Source: Vagococcus allomyrinae
Lineage (GTDB): Bacteria; Bacillota; Bacilli; Lactobacillales; Vagococcaceae
Length of the DNA: 64,000 bases
Assembly (NCBI RefSeq): GCF_017829975.1
Contig: NZ_JAEEGA010000009.1
Coordinates: 172,688-236,687 of the forward strand
Reading direction: 5' to 3'
In this document: positions 8,837 to 17,372 of the stretch, one piece after another
Numbering within the stretch: the stretch's first letter is position 1
Layout: each line of letters starts with the position of its first letter
Translations under genes and position numbers: made by a program
The notes under the pieces: generated by a model
The model's database searches: none
What the model was told of the DNA's origin: nothing
Seen by the model: only the letters and a program-made list of their open reading frames with translations

Positions 8837-8914
8837 GGATTTGTTACGGGTAAAGCTGGCAAGACCTAAAATACAGTGCATATTTAGTGTGCCTTGTATT
8901 TTGGGCCTTTTTTT
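8837..8914 (+). promoter_or_regulatory. RAT antiterminator site overlapping an intrinsic terminator
   Basis: The segment 8837-8867 contains GGATTTGTTAC...GCTGGCAAGACCT, closely matching the ribonucleic antiterminator (RAT) bound by LicT/BglG proteins (GGATTGTTAC...GGCAAAACC). Its 3' end, ACCTAAAATACA (8864-8875), is also the left arm of a terminator whose right arm TGTATTTTGGG (8895-8905) is followed by T7 (8908-8914). The two structures exclude each other. The likely ligand is the LicT-type protein encoded at 11899 in the same operon. Confidence 0.85.
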
Positions 8915-8953
8915 GCGCTCAAAAATAGGTTCCTAGTGACTAGTGCTATACGT

Positions 8954-9273
8954 CCCCCCCCCCCACTTCTAAGAGCTAACACTCAAAGAAAGACAGTAGC
9001 ACTTACCGATAGCAGAGACTTCATTAACATTACGATCACATCAACTTCTAAGAGCTAAAGCGCTAAGAGTTGAAGGTCGGACCCATTAGTAAAAGGAGGC
9101 CCTCTATGGTTAGTGCTTTAGCCGTTGTTCTAGCATTTTAATGCGTAGAAGCAAGGGACATCGAAGAGCACTTACCAATAGCGGAGTCTACATTAACATT
9201 ACGATCACATCAACTTCTAAGAGCTAAATCGCTAAGAGTTGAAGGTCGGACCCATTAGTAAAAGGAGGATATC
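8954..9273 (+). repeat. C11 tract and tandem leader duplication with 169-base period
   Basis: Eleven consecutive C at 8954-8964. Two nearly identical units follow (about 8995-9105 and 9164-9270), offset by 169 bases. Each ends with a CTAAGAG...CTAAGAG segment, GGTCGGACCC and AAAAGGAGG. In the second unit the AAAAGGAGG serves the PTS gene at 9274; in the first it is followed by CCCTCTATGG, with no long ORF. A partial third copy of ACTTCTAAGAGCTAA lies at 8965. Together with the repeats and regulatory sites upstream, this fills the 930-base gap between 8343 and 9274. Confidence 0.85.
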
Positions 9274-11124
9274 ATGACAAATCGAGAGTTAGCTTTATTA
9301 ATTTTGAAGGCAATTGGTGGTGAAGAAAATATTATTGATTACACTAATTGTGTCACACGTCTGCGATTTAATTTGAAGAACCTTGATGTGGTGGACAAGG
9401 AACAAATCGATCGAACGCCTAGTGTATTAGGGAGTCAATTTAAATCGGGACAGTATCAAGTTATTTTGGGAGGGAAGGTGAGTAATGTTGCTCAGGAATT
9501 TGGCAAGCTGGTAAGCTTGTCGGTGACCACTCAAAAATCGAATCAACCGAAAGAAGGGGTCATGAGTCGTTTAATTAATACCTTATCAGCCATTTTGACG
9601 CCAGCCCTACCTCCTGTTATTGCTGGGGGAATGCTAAAAGGTTTTATGTTTATGTTCGTCAATTTCGGTTGGATTGACGGTGCCAGTGATACAGCAATCT
9701 TTTTTAACATGTTATCTGACACCATGTTTTACTTTTTCCCTTTTCTTCTAGCCGTTAGTTCAGCAAAACGTTTTAAGACCAATGAATTCATGGCATTGAC
9801 AATGGCTGGGGTATTGATGTATCCCATGGCATTGGCAGATGGACAGTCTTTTATTAAGCTTTTTGGGGTTTTGCCAATTGCTGTAGTGGATTACAGTTCT
9901 TCCGTTTTACCGATTATTTTATCGGTGTTATTATTAAAATATATCAGTGACTTTTTTAATCGTGTCATTCCAGAAATGGTAAGTATGGTGTTCTCACCGT
10001 TGTTTAGCTTAATAGTCGCTGCTCCGATAGCGATGTTAGTGTTAGCGCCACTGGGGTATTACATAGGAGAATATGTGGCCATTGGGGTCAAAGCCCTAAT
10101 TACGTTTTCACCTTGGTTGGCAGGCTTAATTGTTGGGGCTTCGCGACCAATTCTAGTATTAGGTGGCATGCATCACGCCATGAATCCTATTTTTCAACAG
10201 GAACTTGCTAGTTTTGGTGCCTCTCAATTGAGTGCCATGGTATTGATGAGTACTTTTGCACAAGCCACTGCTGCACTGGTTGCTTATTTTAGAGCCAAAG
10301 ATTCAGCGGATAAACAAATAGCTTTATCTGCTGTGATTCCAGGCTATATCGGCATCACTGAACCAGCTCTCTATGGCGTCCTATCTAAACAGAAAGAGGC
10401 CATGTTTGCCGCTTGTTTAGGGGGAGGAATTGGTGCTGCCGTCACAGCGATGTTGGGGGGACGAGGGTATGCTTTTGTGATGCCAGGGGTTTTGTCCATC
10501 CCGTCATTTATGGGAGCAGGATTTAGTGGTGTGGTCATTGGTCTTATCGTGACGATTGTGGCCACAGTTATACTCTATCTGGCTTTTCAGTTGTTCTTAA
10601 AAAAATCAACTGATACAGAGACGTCAGCGACGAGTCAAGAGATAACCGTAGAAAAAAAGGAAGCAGCGGTCACGATTGCATCACCAACTGAGGGGCGCAT
10701 CAGAGAACTTGAAAGTTTGTCGGATGATACGTTTGGGAAAAGCGTTTTAGGTAAAACACTTGCCATCGAATCGTCTTCAGGAAAGATTGTGGCACCTTTT
10801 GATGGAACCGTTCAAGCATTGTTTCAGACAAAACATGCGATCGGATTAGCATCAAGTAAAGGGGAGGTTGAACTTTTAATACATGTGGGTCTTGATACCG
10901 TTCAACTTCAGGGGGCTCCTTTCGTCAGCCATGTAAGGCAAGGGCAAAAAGTTCAACAAGGTGAACTGCTATTAACATTTGATCAAAAAGCAATCCGTGA
11001 AGCCGATTATGACGATGTGGTGATTTTAGCAGTAACCAACAGCGATAAACATTTAAGTATTTTAGAGGTACCAACTAATCAAGACATTAGTTCAGGTCAA
11101 GCATTATTAAAAATAATTCACTAA
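9274..11124 (+). CDS. PTS EIIBCA component, beta-glucoside (BglP/BglF) family
   Basis: 616 residues in B-C-A domain order. EIIB at 1-90 has the phosphorylated Cys26 in NCVTRLRF. EIIC (about 100-450) has many membrane segments and a GITEPALYG motif. EIIA of the glucose type (about 475-616) has LLIHVGLDTV with the phosphorylated His537. This is the layout of beta-glucoside permeases such as BglP, so one protein carries uptake and phosphorylation. The next genes encode a glucosamine-6-phosphate deaminase-like enzyme and a LicT-type antiterminator, so the sugar may be an amino sugar or a derivative rather than a plant beta-glucoside. Expression is predicted to depend on the RAT at 8837. Confidence 0.9.
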   Translation: MTNRELALLILKAIGGEENIIDYTNCVTRLRFNLKNLDVVDKEQIDRTPSVLGSQFKSGQYQVILGGKVSNVAQEFGKLVSLSVTTQKSNQPKEGVMSRLINTLSAILTPALPPVIAGGMLKGFMFMFVNFGWIDGASDTAIFFNMLSDTMFYFFPFLLAVSSAKRFKTNEFMALTMAGVLMYPMALADGQSFIKLFGVLPIAVVDYSSSVLPIILSVLLLKYISDFFNRVIPEMVSMVFSPLFSLIVAAPIAMLVLAPLGYYIGEYVAIGVKALITFSPWLAGLIVGASRPILVLGGMHHAMNPIFQQELASFGASQLSAMVLMSTFAQATAALVAYFRAKDSADKQIALSAVIPGYIGITEPALYGVLSKQKEAMFAACLGGGIGAAVTAMLGGRGYAFVMPGVLSIPSFMGAGFSGVVIGLIVTIVATVILYLAFQLFLKKSTDTETSATSQEITVEKKEAAVTIASPTEGRIRELESLSDDTFGKSVLGKTLAIESSSGKIVAPFDGTVQALFQTKHAIGLASSKGEVELLIHVGLDTVQLQGAPFVSHVRQGQKVQQGELLLTFDQKAIREADYDDVVILAVTNSDKHLSILEVPTNQDISSGQALLKIIH

Positions 11125-11862
<738 letters not shown>

Positions 11863-11898
11863 AAAAGTGTGGGTGTTGGTGCTACAGGGGGGATACAG

Positions 11899-12741
11899 AT
11901 GTACGTGAAAAAGAGACTGAATAATAATGTGGTCCAAGTAACCGATCATCAAGGGAACAATCTGATTGTAATGGGGAACGGGATAGGCTATCTGGCCTAT
12001 CCCGGAGATCGAGTGAAAGATTCAAAGATTGAACGAACTTATGTCTTAAAAGATGATGGGGAAAGTGACATCAAAAAAATTGCGATGATGATAGACAGTG
12101 TGCCACTTTCAGTTGTTTATACTTGCGAGACTATTTTGAGAGAAGCTGAAAGGCATCTGGAGCAGGCGTTTAGTCTAAGCTTACTGTTTTCCTTGGCCGA
12201 TCACGTGGATTCTGCTATTCAGCGAGTGGCCCAAGGAATGGCGATTGTCAATCCATTGCATTGGGATATTAAGGAGCTCTATCCTGAAGAAACGGCTGTG
12301 GGGAGGCGGGCATTGGAAATTATTGAACAAGAGCAAAATGTCAAGCTTAACAAAGAAGAAGCAACAGCGATTGCGTTGCATTTTCTAGCCCAACAGCAAT
12401 CCATGCAATCGATCGAGCAAGCGCAAAATTTTACAGAAATTATTTCCAAAATGATCGCTATTATTCAATATCATTTTCAGGTGGAAATCGATCAATCGTC
12501 GGTTAATTTTTCGCGTTTTATTACCCATGTTCAATATTTTTTAATTCGTCAGGTAAAAGGACAATCTTCTGGATTTGACGATGACCATTTAATGCGTTTG
12601 ATTATTCAAAGCTATCAAGAAGAGTTCACTTGTTCTGAAAAAATCATGGTGTATTTAAAAGAAATCAAGCAAATGGAACCGACTATTGGGGAGCAAGTCT
12701 ACTTAACCTTACATATCAGGCGATTGATAAGCTCTGACTAG
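11899..12741 (+). CDS. LicT/BglG-type transcriptional antiterminator
   Basis: About 280 residues. The N-terminal 55 residues (MYVKKRLNNNVVQV, VMGNGIGY, YPGDRV) form a CAT RNA-binding domain; two PRD domains follow, each carrying the conserved His/Glu region (for example LFSLADHVDSAI and IALHFLAQQQ). The ATG at 11899 is used because the CAT domain begins there; an upstream GTG at 11869 would add ten unlikely residues. The protein should bind the RAT at 8837 and prevent termination when dephosphorylated by its PTS, giving autogenous positive control of the operon. Confidence 0.92.
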   Translation: MYVKKRLNNNVVQVTDHQGNNLIVMGNGIGYLAYPGDRVKDSKIERTYVLKDDGESDIKKIAMMIDSVPLSVVYTCETILREAERHLEQAFSLSLLFSLADHVDSAIQRVAQGMAIVNPLHWDIKELYPEETAVGRRALEIIEQEQNVKLNKEEATAIALHFLAQQQSMQSIEQAQNFTEIISKMIAIIQYHFQVEIDQSSVNFSRFITHVQYFLIRQVKGQSSGFDDDHLMRLIIQSYQEEFTCSEKIMVYLKEIKQMEPTIGEQVYLTLHIRRLISSD

Positions 12742-12765
12742 GAAAGGCAATGTATCTGTGTAAAA

Positions 12766-12805
12766 GAAAGAAGAGTTATCAATTTGCCTTGATAACTCTT
12801 CTTTC
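12766..12805 (+). terminator. Intrinsic terminator after the beta-glucoside-type PTS operon
   Basis: Perfect 17-base inverted repeat: GAAAGAAGAGTTATCAA (12766-12782), loop TTTGCC, TTGATAACTCTTCTTTC (12789-12805). The right arm is T-rich but no separate T run follows. Confidence 0.75.
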
Positions 12806-12927
12806 AGTGTGCTGTTTAACTAAAGACAAGGCGGTTTACAGTAAAAATAGACTCATAAGTGTTAGAAAGATAAAAAGAATCGGTTAGCTGTTATAATTGA
12901 AGGCAGGACGGGAGAGGAGCAAGCAAG

Positions 12928-13341
12928 ATGACAACAGAGATAATTGATCAAGGCCCTTTTTTTCACGGGACAAAAGCCCAGTTAAAGGTGGGCGAAGAGT
13001 TGACGCCTAAGTACCATTCAAATTTCGAAACGGGAAGAATTTCTAACTATGTGTACTTCACAGGCACATTGGAAGCAGCCAAATGGGGAGCAGAACTAGC
13101 CGTAGGAGATGGGGCAGAGCGTATCTATGTAGTGGAGCCTTTGGGTGAATTTGAGAATGATCCCAACTTGACAGATAAACGATTTCCCGGCAACCCGACG
13201 CGTTCTTTTCGGAGTCAGAAACCATTGAAAATTGTTGCCGAGCTTGCTACTTGGGAGAGGCATTCTGATGAGGTTATCAATCAAATGCTTGCTAATCTGG
13301 AGCAGTTGCGAAAAGCGGGAACTGCGGAAATATTGGATTAA
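12928..13341 (+). CDS. arr: Rifamycin ADP-ribosyltransferase (Arr)
   Basis: 137 residues, the length of Arr enzymes. Characteristic segments are FFHGTKAQLKVGEELTP (residues 11-27), NYVYFTGTLEAAKWGAELA, RIYVVEP, and DPNLTDKRFPGNPTRSFRS. Arr transfers ADP-ribose from NAD to a hydroxyl of rifamycins and inactivates them. It is a single-gene unit: a TATAAT lies at 12892 with a weak -35, GGGAGAGGAGC is the ribosome site, and a terminator follows at 13395. No transposase, integron or other resistance gene flanks it, so it may be a chromosomal, intrinsic allele. Confidence 0.93.
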   Translation: MTTEIIDQGPFFHGTKAQLKVGEELTPKYHSNFETGRISNYVYFTGTLEAAKWGAELAVGDGAERIYVVEPLGEFENDPNLTDKRFPGNPTRSFRSQKPLKIVAELATWERHSDEVINQMLANLEQLRKAGTAEILD

Positions 13342-13394
13342 ATTCTCTACTTAAACTGATTTTTTTTAGTATAGACGATCATTAATTTAAAAAG

Positions 13395-13437
13395 ACTACT
13401 TTGCTGATGATAAATCTAACGTAAAGTAGTTTTTTTG
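13395..13437 (+). terminator. Intrinsic terminator after arr
   Basis: ACTACTTT (13395-13402) pairs with AAAGTAGT (13423-13430) across a 20-base loop, followed by T7 (13431-13437). Confidence 0.8.
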
Positions 13438-13729
13438 TTGTGTGGTAAATAGCAATTAGGGCAATGTAAAGATCTCGCCCTTTCTGTTTTCCTTTTTTTA
13501 TTCAAAAAATGTAGAGCTAAGCTCTATTTTAGTTTATAATTATTGTAAATTAAAATGGCAACAGAGTAGAAAGTCTTTTTTGAAATATTACAATATATTC
13601 AAAACGCGGTAGTTGTTGCCTTCTCTCAGGAACAAAGAAATATTCAGAGGCTTGTTACGAACTATTATCGGAAACCATTAATCAGTTAAGTGGATGGAAT
13701 CTTATCAAAATATGAGGAGGTAACAATAA
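13438..13729 (+). other. Intergenic region with a possible gene remnant
   Basis: Holds an AT-rich promoter-like stretch (AGAGCTAAGCTCT palindrome near 13512, TATAAT near 13533) and a broken frame beginning with the ATG at 13555. That frame has a stop after four codons, then 39 open codons (KVFFEILQYIQNAVVVAFS...) ending at about 13687. This could be the relic of a small gene; no family was recognised. Confidence 0.3.
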
Positions 13730-14656
13730 TTGAAGACAGTGGACAAGGCTAGACAGTTTATCTATAGAAATGCCAGACCCGTGGATTTAGCAATCTGGCG
13801 TTATCATTTTGAAAAAGGGGATCGGCAAGAGGTGCTGAAAGCACTGAGTTATTATCAAAATCCGGATGGTGGATTTGGCCATGGCTTGGAGCCAGACCTG
13901 TGGAACGTCAATTCCTCTCCATTAGCGACCTCTACCGCTATAGGTCTGCTGAAGGAGATTGACTTTTTTGATTCTTCAGATGACATGATTAGGGGCATAT
14001 TGACTTATTTAGCCAAGACTCCCTTTCAAATGGAGAATGGCTGGTTCCTAAAAATTCCTACTAATAATGATGCCCCTCACGCCAATTGGTGGGGATATTC
14101 AAAGGAAACTGAAATGGGATTTTATGGCGAGGTAGGATATAATCCGACAGCTATACTGGTTGGGTTTATCATTAGAACAGAGGATCATTCATCACCGCTC
14201 TATCAGAAAGCGATCAGAATTGTGCAGCAAGTAATCAGAAAGCTTAAAGAGAATGGCAATATAGAGATGCACGAAATCAGCTGTTTTTGTAGCTTATTGG
14301 ACTTTCTTGAAGGCACAGATAATTTAACAAATGAGATAGATCTGGAGTCGCTGAAGAGCTATGTGCAACGAGCTGTCCGCGATGGGATTGAAAAAGATGT
14401 CACCAAGTGGTCCAACTATGTAGCAAAACCATCGCAGTTTTTTAACACCAAAAAAAGTTTGTTTTATTCAGATAACCAGCAATTGGCCGAATACGAATGC
14501 GAACTTATCTTGAAGACACAAGAAGAAAGCGGTGCTTGGCCCATCACTTGGTCGTGGGGCCAGTATCCCAGCGAATTTGCCATAAGTATCCTTTGGTCAC
14601 AGTCTCGTTTTATAATTGAGAACCTCCTGTATCTTCAAGGACTTGAACGAATTTAA
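13730..14656 (+). CDS. Putative alpha/alpha-toroid (prenyltransferase/terpene-cyclase-like) protein
   Basis: 308 residues with a TTG start after a GAGGAGG ribosome site. Residues about 35-50 (LSYYQNPDGGFGHGLEPD) and the C-terminal QEESGAWPITWSWGQYP resemble the repeats of alpha/alpha-barrel proteins such as squalene cyclases and protein prenyltransferases. It has no signal peptide, no membrane segment and no DxDD cyclase motif, so an enzymatic role is not shown. It stands alone between arr and a minus-strand gene. Function unknown. Confidence 0.65.
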   Translation: MKTVDKARQFIYRNARPVDLAIWRYHFEKGDRQEVLKALSYYQNPDGGFGHGLEPDLWNVNSSPLATSTAIGLLKEIDFFDSSDDMIRGILTYLAKTPFQMENGWFLKIPTNNDAPHANWWGYSKETEMGFYGEVGYNPTAILVGFIIRTEDHSSPLYQKAIRIVQQVIRKLKENGNIEMHEISCFCSLLDFLEGTDNLTNEIDLESLKSYVQRAVRDGIEKDVTKWSNYVAKPSQFFNTKKSLFYSDNQQLAEYECELILKTQEESGAWPITWSWGQYPSEFAISILWSQSRFIIENLLYLQGLERI

Positions 14657-14670
14657 CAGTTCCAACTTTT

Positions 14671-14722
14671 AGGGCATTATTTCGTTAGTCAAAAAATGCC
14701 CTCAGCAAGGAGACTGAGGGCA
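14671..14722 (-). terminator. Terminator for the GPP34-like gene, with an alternative hairpin for the other strand
   Basis: TGCCCTCAG (14697-14705) pairs with CTGAGGGCA (14714-14722); read on the minus strand the hairpin is followed by T6. A second, mutually exclusive hairpin pairs AGGGCATT (14671-14678) with AATGCCCT (14695-14702). The convergent genes on both sides may share this region. Confidence 0.78.
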
Positions 14723-14745
14723 AGCGGTTATTTGAGAAATGTCAT

Positions 14746-15396
14746 CTAGACACTGATGATGGTAGCCATAACGCTATCCATCCGATCCATCATCTTACGG
14801 ATCAGCGATTCTTCCATGGTGTTCTTGGAGTCATCTATTAGCTGTTTTGCCTGAGAACGAGTATGCTTACTTACATATTTTTTTAGTATCTTGCCCTTTT
14901 CCAACAAAGTGATCAAGGCAAGCTGTTCATCGGTACAGTCATGAGGAATCGTAATGATATCATTTAGATTGTTTGTTGCGTGAGTTAAGGCAGATTCGGT
15001 TACTTCATAAACATCCGATAGTCCTAAAAGTTGCTTTTTCGCCCGTTTTTGGACATAACCGTCAGACATTAGTGACGTTCCCACAAGTTGAAAGGCAGGC
15101 GTAAGGTTGTTTTTAAAACTTGTGACAAAATAATCGGTAATGGTAGCTAATTTAACAGGTTCCTTTTTTTTGATGAACTCGTAAACAATGGTCAGATACT
15201 CTTTGTTTGCTGGTAAGGATTGGGTAGTGACGATTCGATTTTTAGAATCAAAGGTGATCGTGCTATCGGCGGTTAACTCCAATAGTTGGCTGGCAATAAA
15301 GCAAATGCCTTTTTCTGAACTAGTGGAGAACGTCTCCTTTTTATCATGTCCGAGTGCAAGTATAAAGTATTGTTGAGTAATTGAAAGATTTGTCAT
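14746..15396 (-). CDS. GPP34 (Golgi phosphoprotein 3)-like protein
   Basis: 216 residues. The N-terminus (LSITQQYFILALG, then EKGICFIASQLLELTADSTITFD) resembles bacterial members of the GPP34/GOLPH3 family, which in eukaryotes bind phosphoinositides. Bacterial copies have no assigned role; the beta-hairpin region used for lipid binding cannot be judged from sequence alone. All-helical composition, no membrane segment. Start is preceded by AGGAGGAATAC on the minus strand. Single-gene unit with its own terminator. Confidence 0.55.
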   Translation of the reverse strand: MTNLSITQQYFILALGHDKKETFSTSSEKGICFIASQLLELTADSTITFDSKNRIVTTQSLPANKEYLTIVYEFIKKKEPVKLATITDYFVTSFKNNLTPAFQLVGTSLMSDGYVQKRAKKQLLGLSDVYEVTESALTHATNNLNDIITIPHDCTDEQLALITLLEKGKILKKYVSKHTRSQAKQLIDDSKNTMEESLIRKMMDRMDSVMATIISV

Positions 15397-15683
15397 AATG
15401 TATTCCTCCTGTGCTTTCTTGATAAATTAACTATATCAAGAAATGCTGAAGCAAAACATCGAATCAAATGACGATCCCTTACAGTTTTGAAATATTTGGT
15501 GTGATGTGATGCAAGAAAGAGTCATCAGTAACGGGGCTAGTTGTCAACGAAAGTCAAAAAAGCTAACACTTGATGATTGAATAAGCTACAATTAATGTTG
15601 TAAGAGATTAATGAATAGTGAATTTTTAGTACGAATAGGCCCCTTTTGGAGTAATTCAAAAAGGTAGAGAATAGGAAGTGATG

Positions 15684-17372
15684 ATGATCATTATCGGGAT
15701 TGACTTAGGCACATCTAATAGTTTAGTAGGAATCTGGCATGAAGGTGGTTATGAACTGATTCCCAATGAATTCGGCGAATTTTTAACACCTTCTGTCGTC
15801 AGTATTGACGATAATCAAGAAGTAATTGTTGGAAAAATTGCGAAAGAGCATTTGTTAACAAAACCGAATCAAACCGCGGCGGTGTTCAAGCGGTTTATGG
15901 GAACTGAAAAACAGTATCAATTATCCAACCGACAGAGTTATTCGCCAACAGAGTTATCTGCCATGGTCATTAAGCAATTGCATCAATCTGTAGCAGACTT
16001 CGTTCAAGAAAGGGTTGATAAAGTTGTGGTAAGTGTCCCTGCCTATTTTAATAATATGCAACGAGAAGACACTATCCAGGCCTGTCAGTTAGCAGGGCTG
16101 GAATGTATTGGTTTAATTAGTGAGCCAACAGCTGCCGCCTTAGCGTACGGAATTCATGAAGCGGAAGATGTCACACTTTTAGTTGTAGATTTAGGTGGGG
16201 GTACTTATGATGTGTCACTTTTAGAATTGTTTGACGGTGTTTTTCAAGTGAATGGTATAGCTGGAGACAATTATTTAGGCGGTGAAGATTTCACCTATTA
16301 CTTAATTGACGATTTTTTAACAACAATAAATTTGACACGTGGGCAGCTAAGTGATCAGGATATGGCAGGAATTTACCGCCGTTTTGAGCAATTGAAGCAA
16401 ACCATTGACTCAAAAGGACAGGTTTTAATAGAAATAGAAATTGAGCAAAAGAGATACGCCTATGAGCTGACAAAAGAAAAAGCTTTTGAGCTGTGGCAAC
16501 CACTTCTAAGCAAAATGAGTGCGCCAATCTTACGTGTCTTGAGAGACTGTCAACTTGCGTCAACTGAAATTGATCAAGTGATTTTAATTGGCGGGGCAAC
16601 TAAGCTGAGCTGCGTTAGACAGACCATCGGAAAAATAACGAAGCACTTGCCTTGTATGACGGTTGATCCTGATAAAGCCGTTGGTATTGGCGTAACGATT
16701 CAAACTGCTTTAAAAGAGAAACAGCTAGAAGTCTCAGAATTAGTCTTAACAGATGTTTGCGCTTTTACGATGGGAGTCGAGATTACCACAGATGTGGGGC
16801 GCATGGAAGTAGAAGGGGTATACTCACCGATCATTGAACGGAATTCGACGATTCCAATCAGCCGAGTTCAACGGTATCAGACGCGACATGATAACCAGAC
16901 AGAAGTTAAGTTTGGTATTTACCAAGGGGAGCACATGATGGTAAAAGACAATCTCAAAATTGGTGAGCTAGAAGTGGATGTTCCGCCTCGTCCTGCAGGA
17001 CAAGTATTGGAATGTCGTTTTACTTACGATATTAATGGGGTTTTGGAAGTGGAAATTCTGACGCTGGAAACCAACGAAATGACTAGAGGGATCATCACGA
17101 ATGAACGAACAACCATGACAAAAAAAGAGATTGCTGCCAGTTTTGCTAAACTGAGTCATTTAAAAATTAAACCACAGGAGAGACCTGAATACCGCTTAAT
17201 TCTGGCGAAACTTGAGCGACTCTACGTGGAATTGTCTGGTGAAAATCGTCAGCTAATCGTTGAGATGACCACACAATTTAAGTATGTCCTTAGCCAACAA
17301 CATCAAGAGTCAATTGATGAATTAGCCAAACAGATTACAGAGATGATCAAGCAATTGGAGTGGCAACTGTAA
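15684..17372 (+). CDS. HscC-like Hsp70 family chaperone
   Basis: About 562 residues, shorter than DnaK (about 610) and close to HscC. Nucleotide-binding motifs: GIDLGTSNS at the N-terminus, VVSVPAYFNN, VVDLGGGTYDVS and LIGGATKL. A substrate-binding beta domain follows (around residue 360 onward) and a shortened helical lid. HscC-type proteins are specialised Hsp70s that work with a dedicated J-protein rather than DnaJ/GrpE. The ATG at 15684 best fits the AGGAAG ribosome site; GTG 15678 and ATG 15681 are alternatives. The next gene overlaps the stop codon and encodes a J-like protein, its probable partner. Confidence 0.88.
   Translation: MIIIGIDLGTSNSLVGIWHEGGYELIPNEFGEFLTPSVVSIDDNQEVIVGKIAKEHLLTKPNQTAAVFKRFMGTEKQYQLSNRQSYSPTELSAMVIKQLHQSVADFVQERVDKVVVSVPAYFNNMQREDTIQACQLAGLECIGLISEPTAAALAYGIHEAEDVTLLVVDLGGGTYDVSLLELFDGVFQVNGIAGDNYLGGEDFTYYLIDDFLTTINLTRGQLSDQDMAGIYRRFEQLKQTIDSKGQVLIEIEIEQKRYAYELTKEKAFELWQPLLSKMSAPILRVLRDCQLASTEIDQVILIGGATKLSCVRQTIGKITKHLPCMTVDPDKAVGIGVTIQTALKEKQLEVSELVLTDVCAFTMGVEITTDVGRMEVEGVYSPIIERNSTIPISRVQRYQTRHDNQTEVKFGIYQGEHMMVKDNLKIGELEVDVPPRPAGQVLECRFTYDINGVLEVEILTLETNEMTRGIITNERTTMTKKEIAASFAKLSHLKIKPQERPEYRLILAKLERLYVELSGENRQLIVEMTTQFKYVLSQQHQESIDELAKQITEMIKQLEWQL

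Noticed and set aside
15188..15376. Short plus-strand ORF opposite the GPP34-like gene
   Set aside because: Antisense shadow without start context; the minus-strand gene has a clear ribosome site and terminator.
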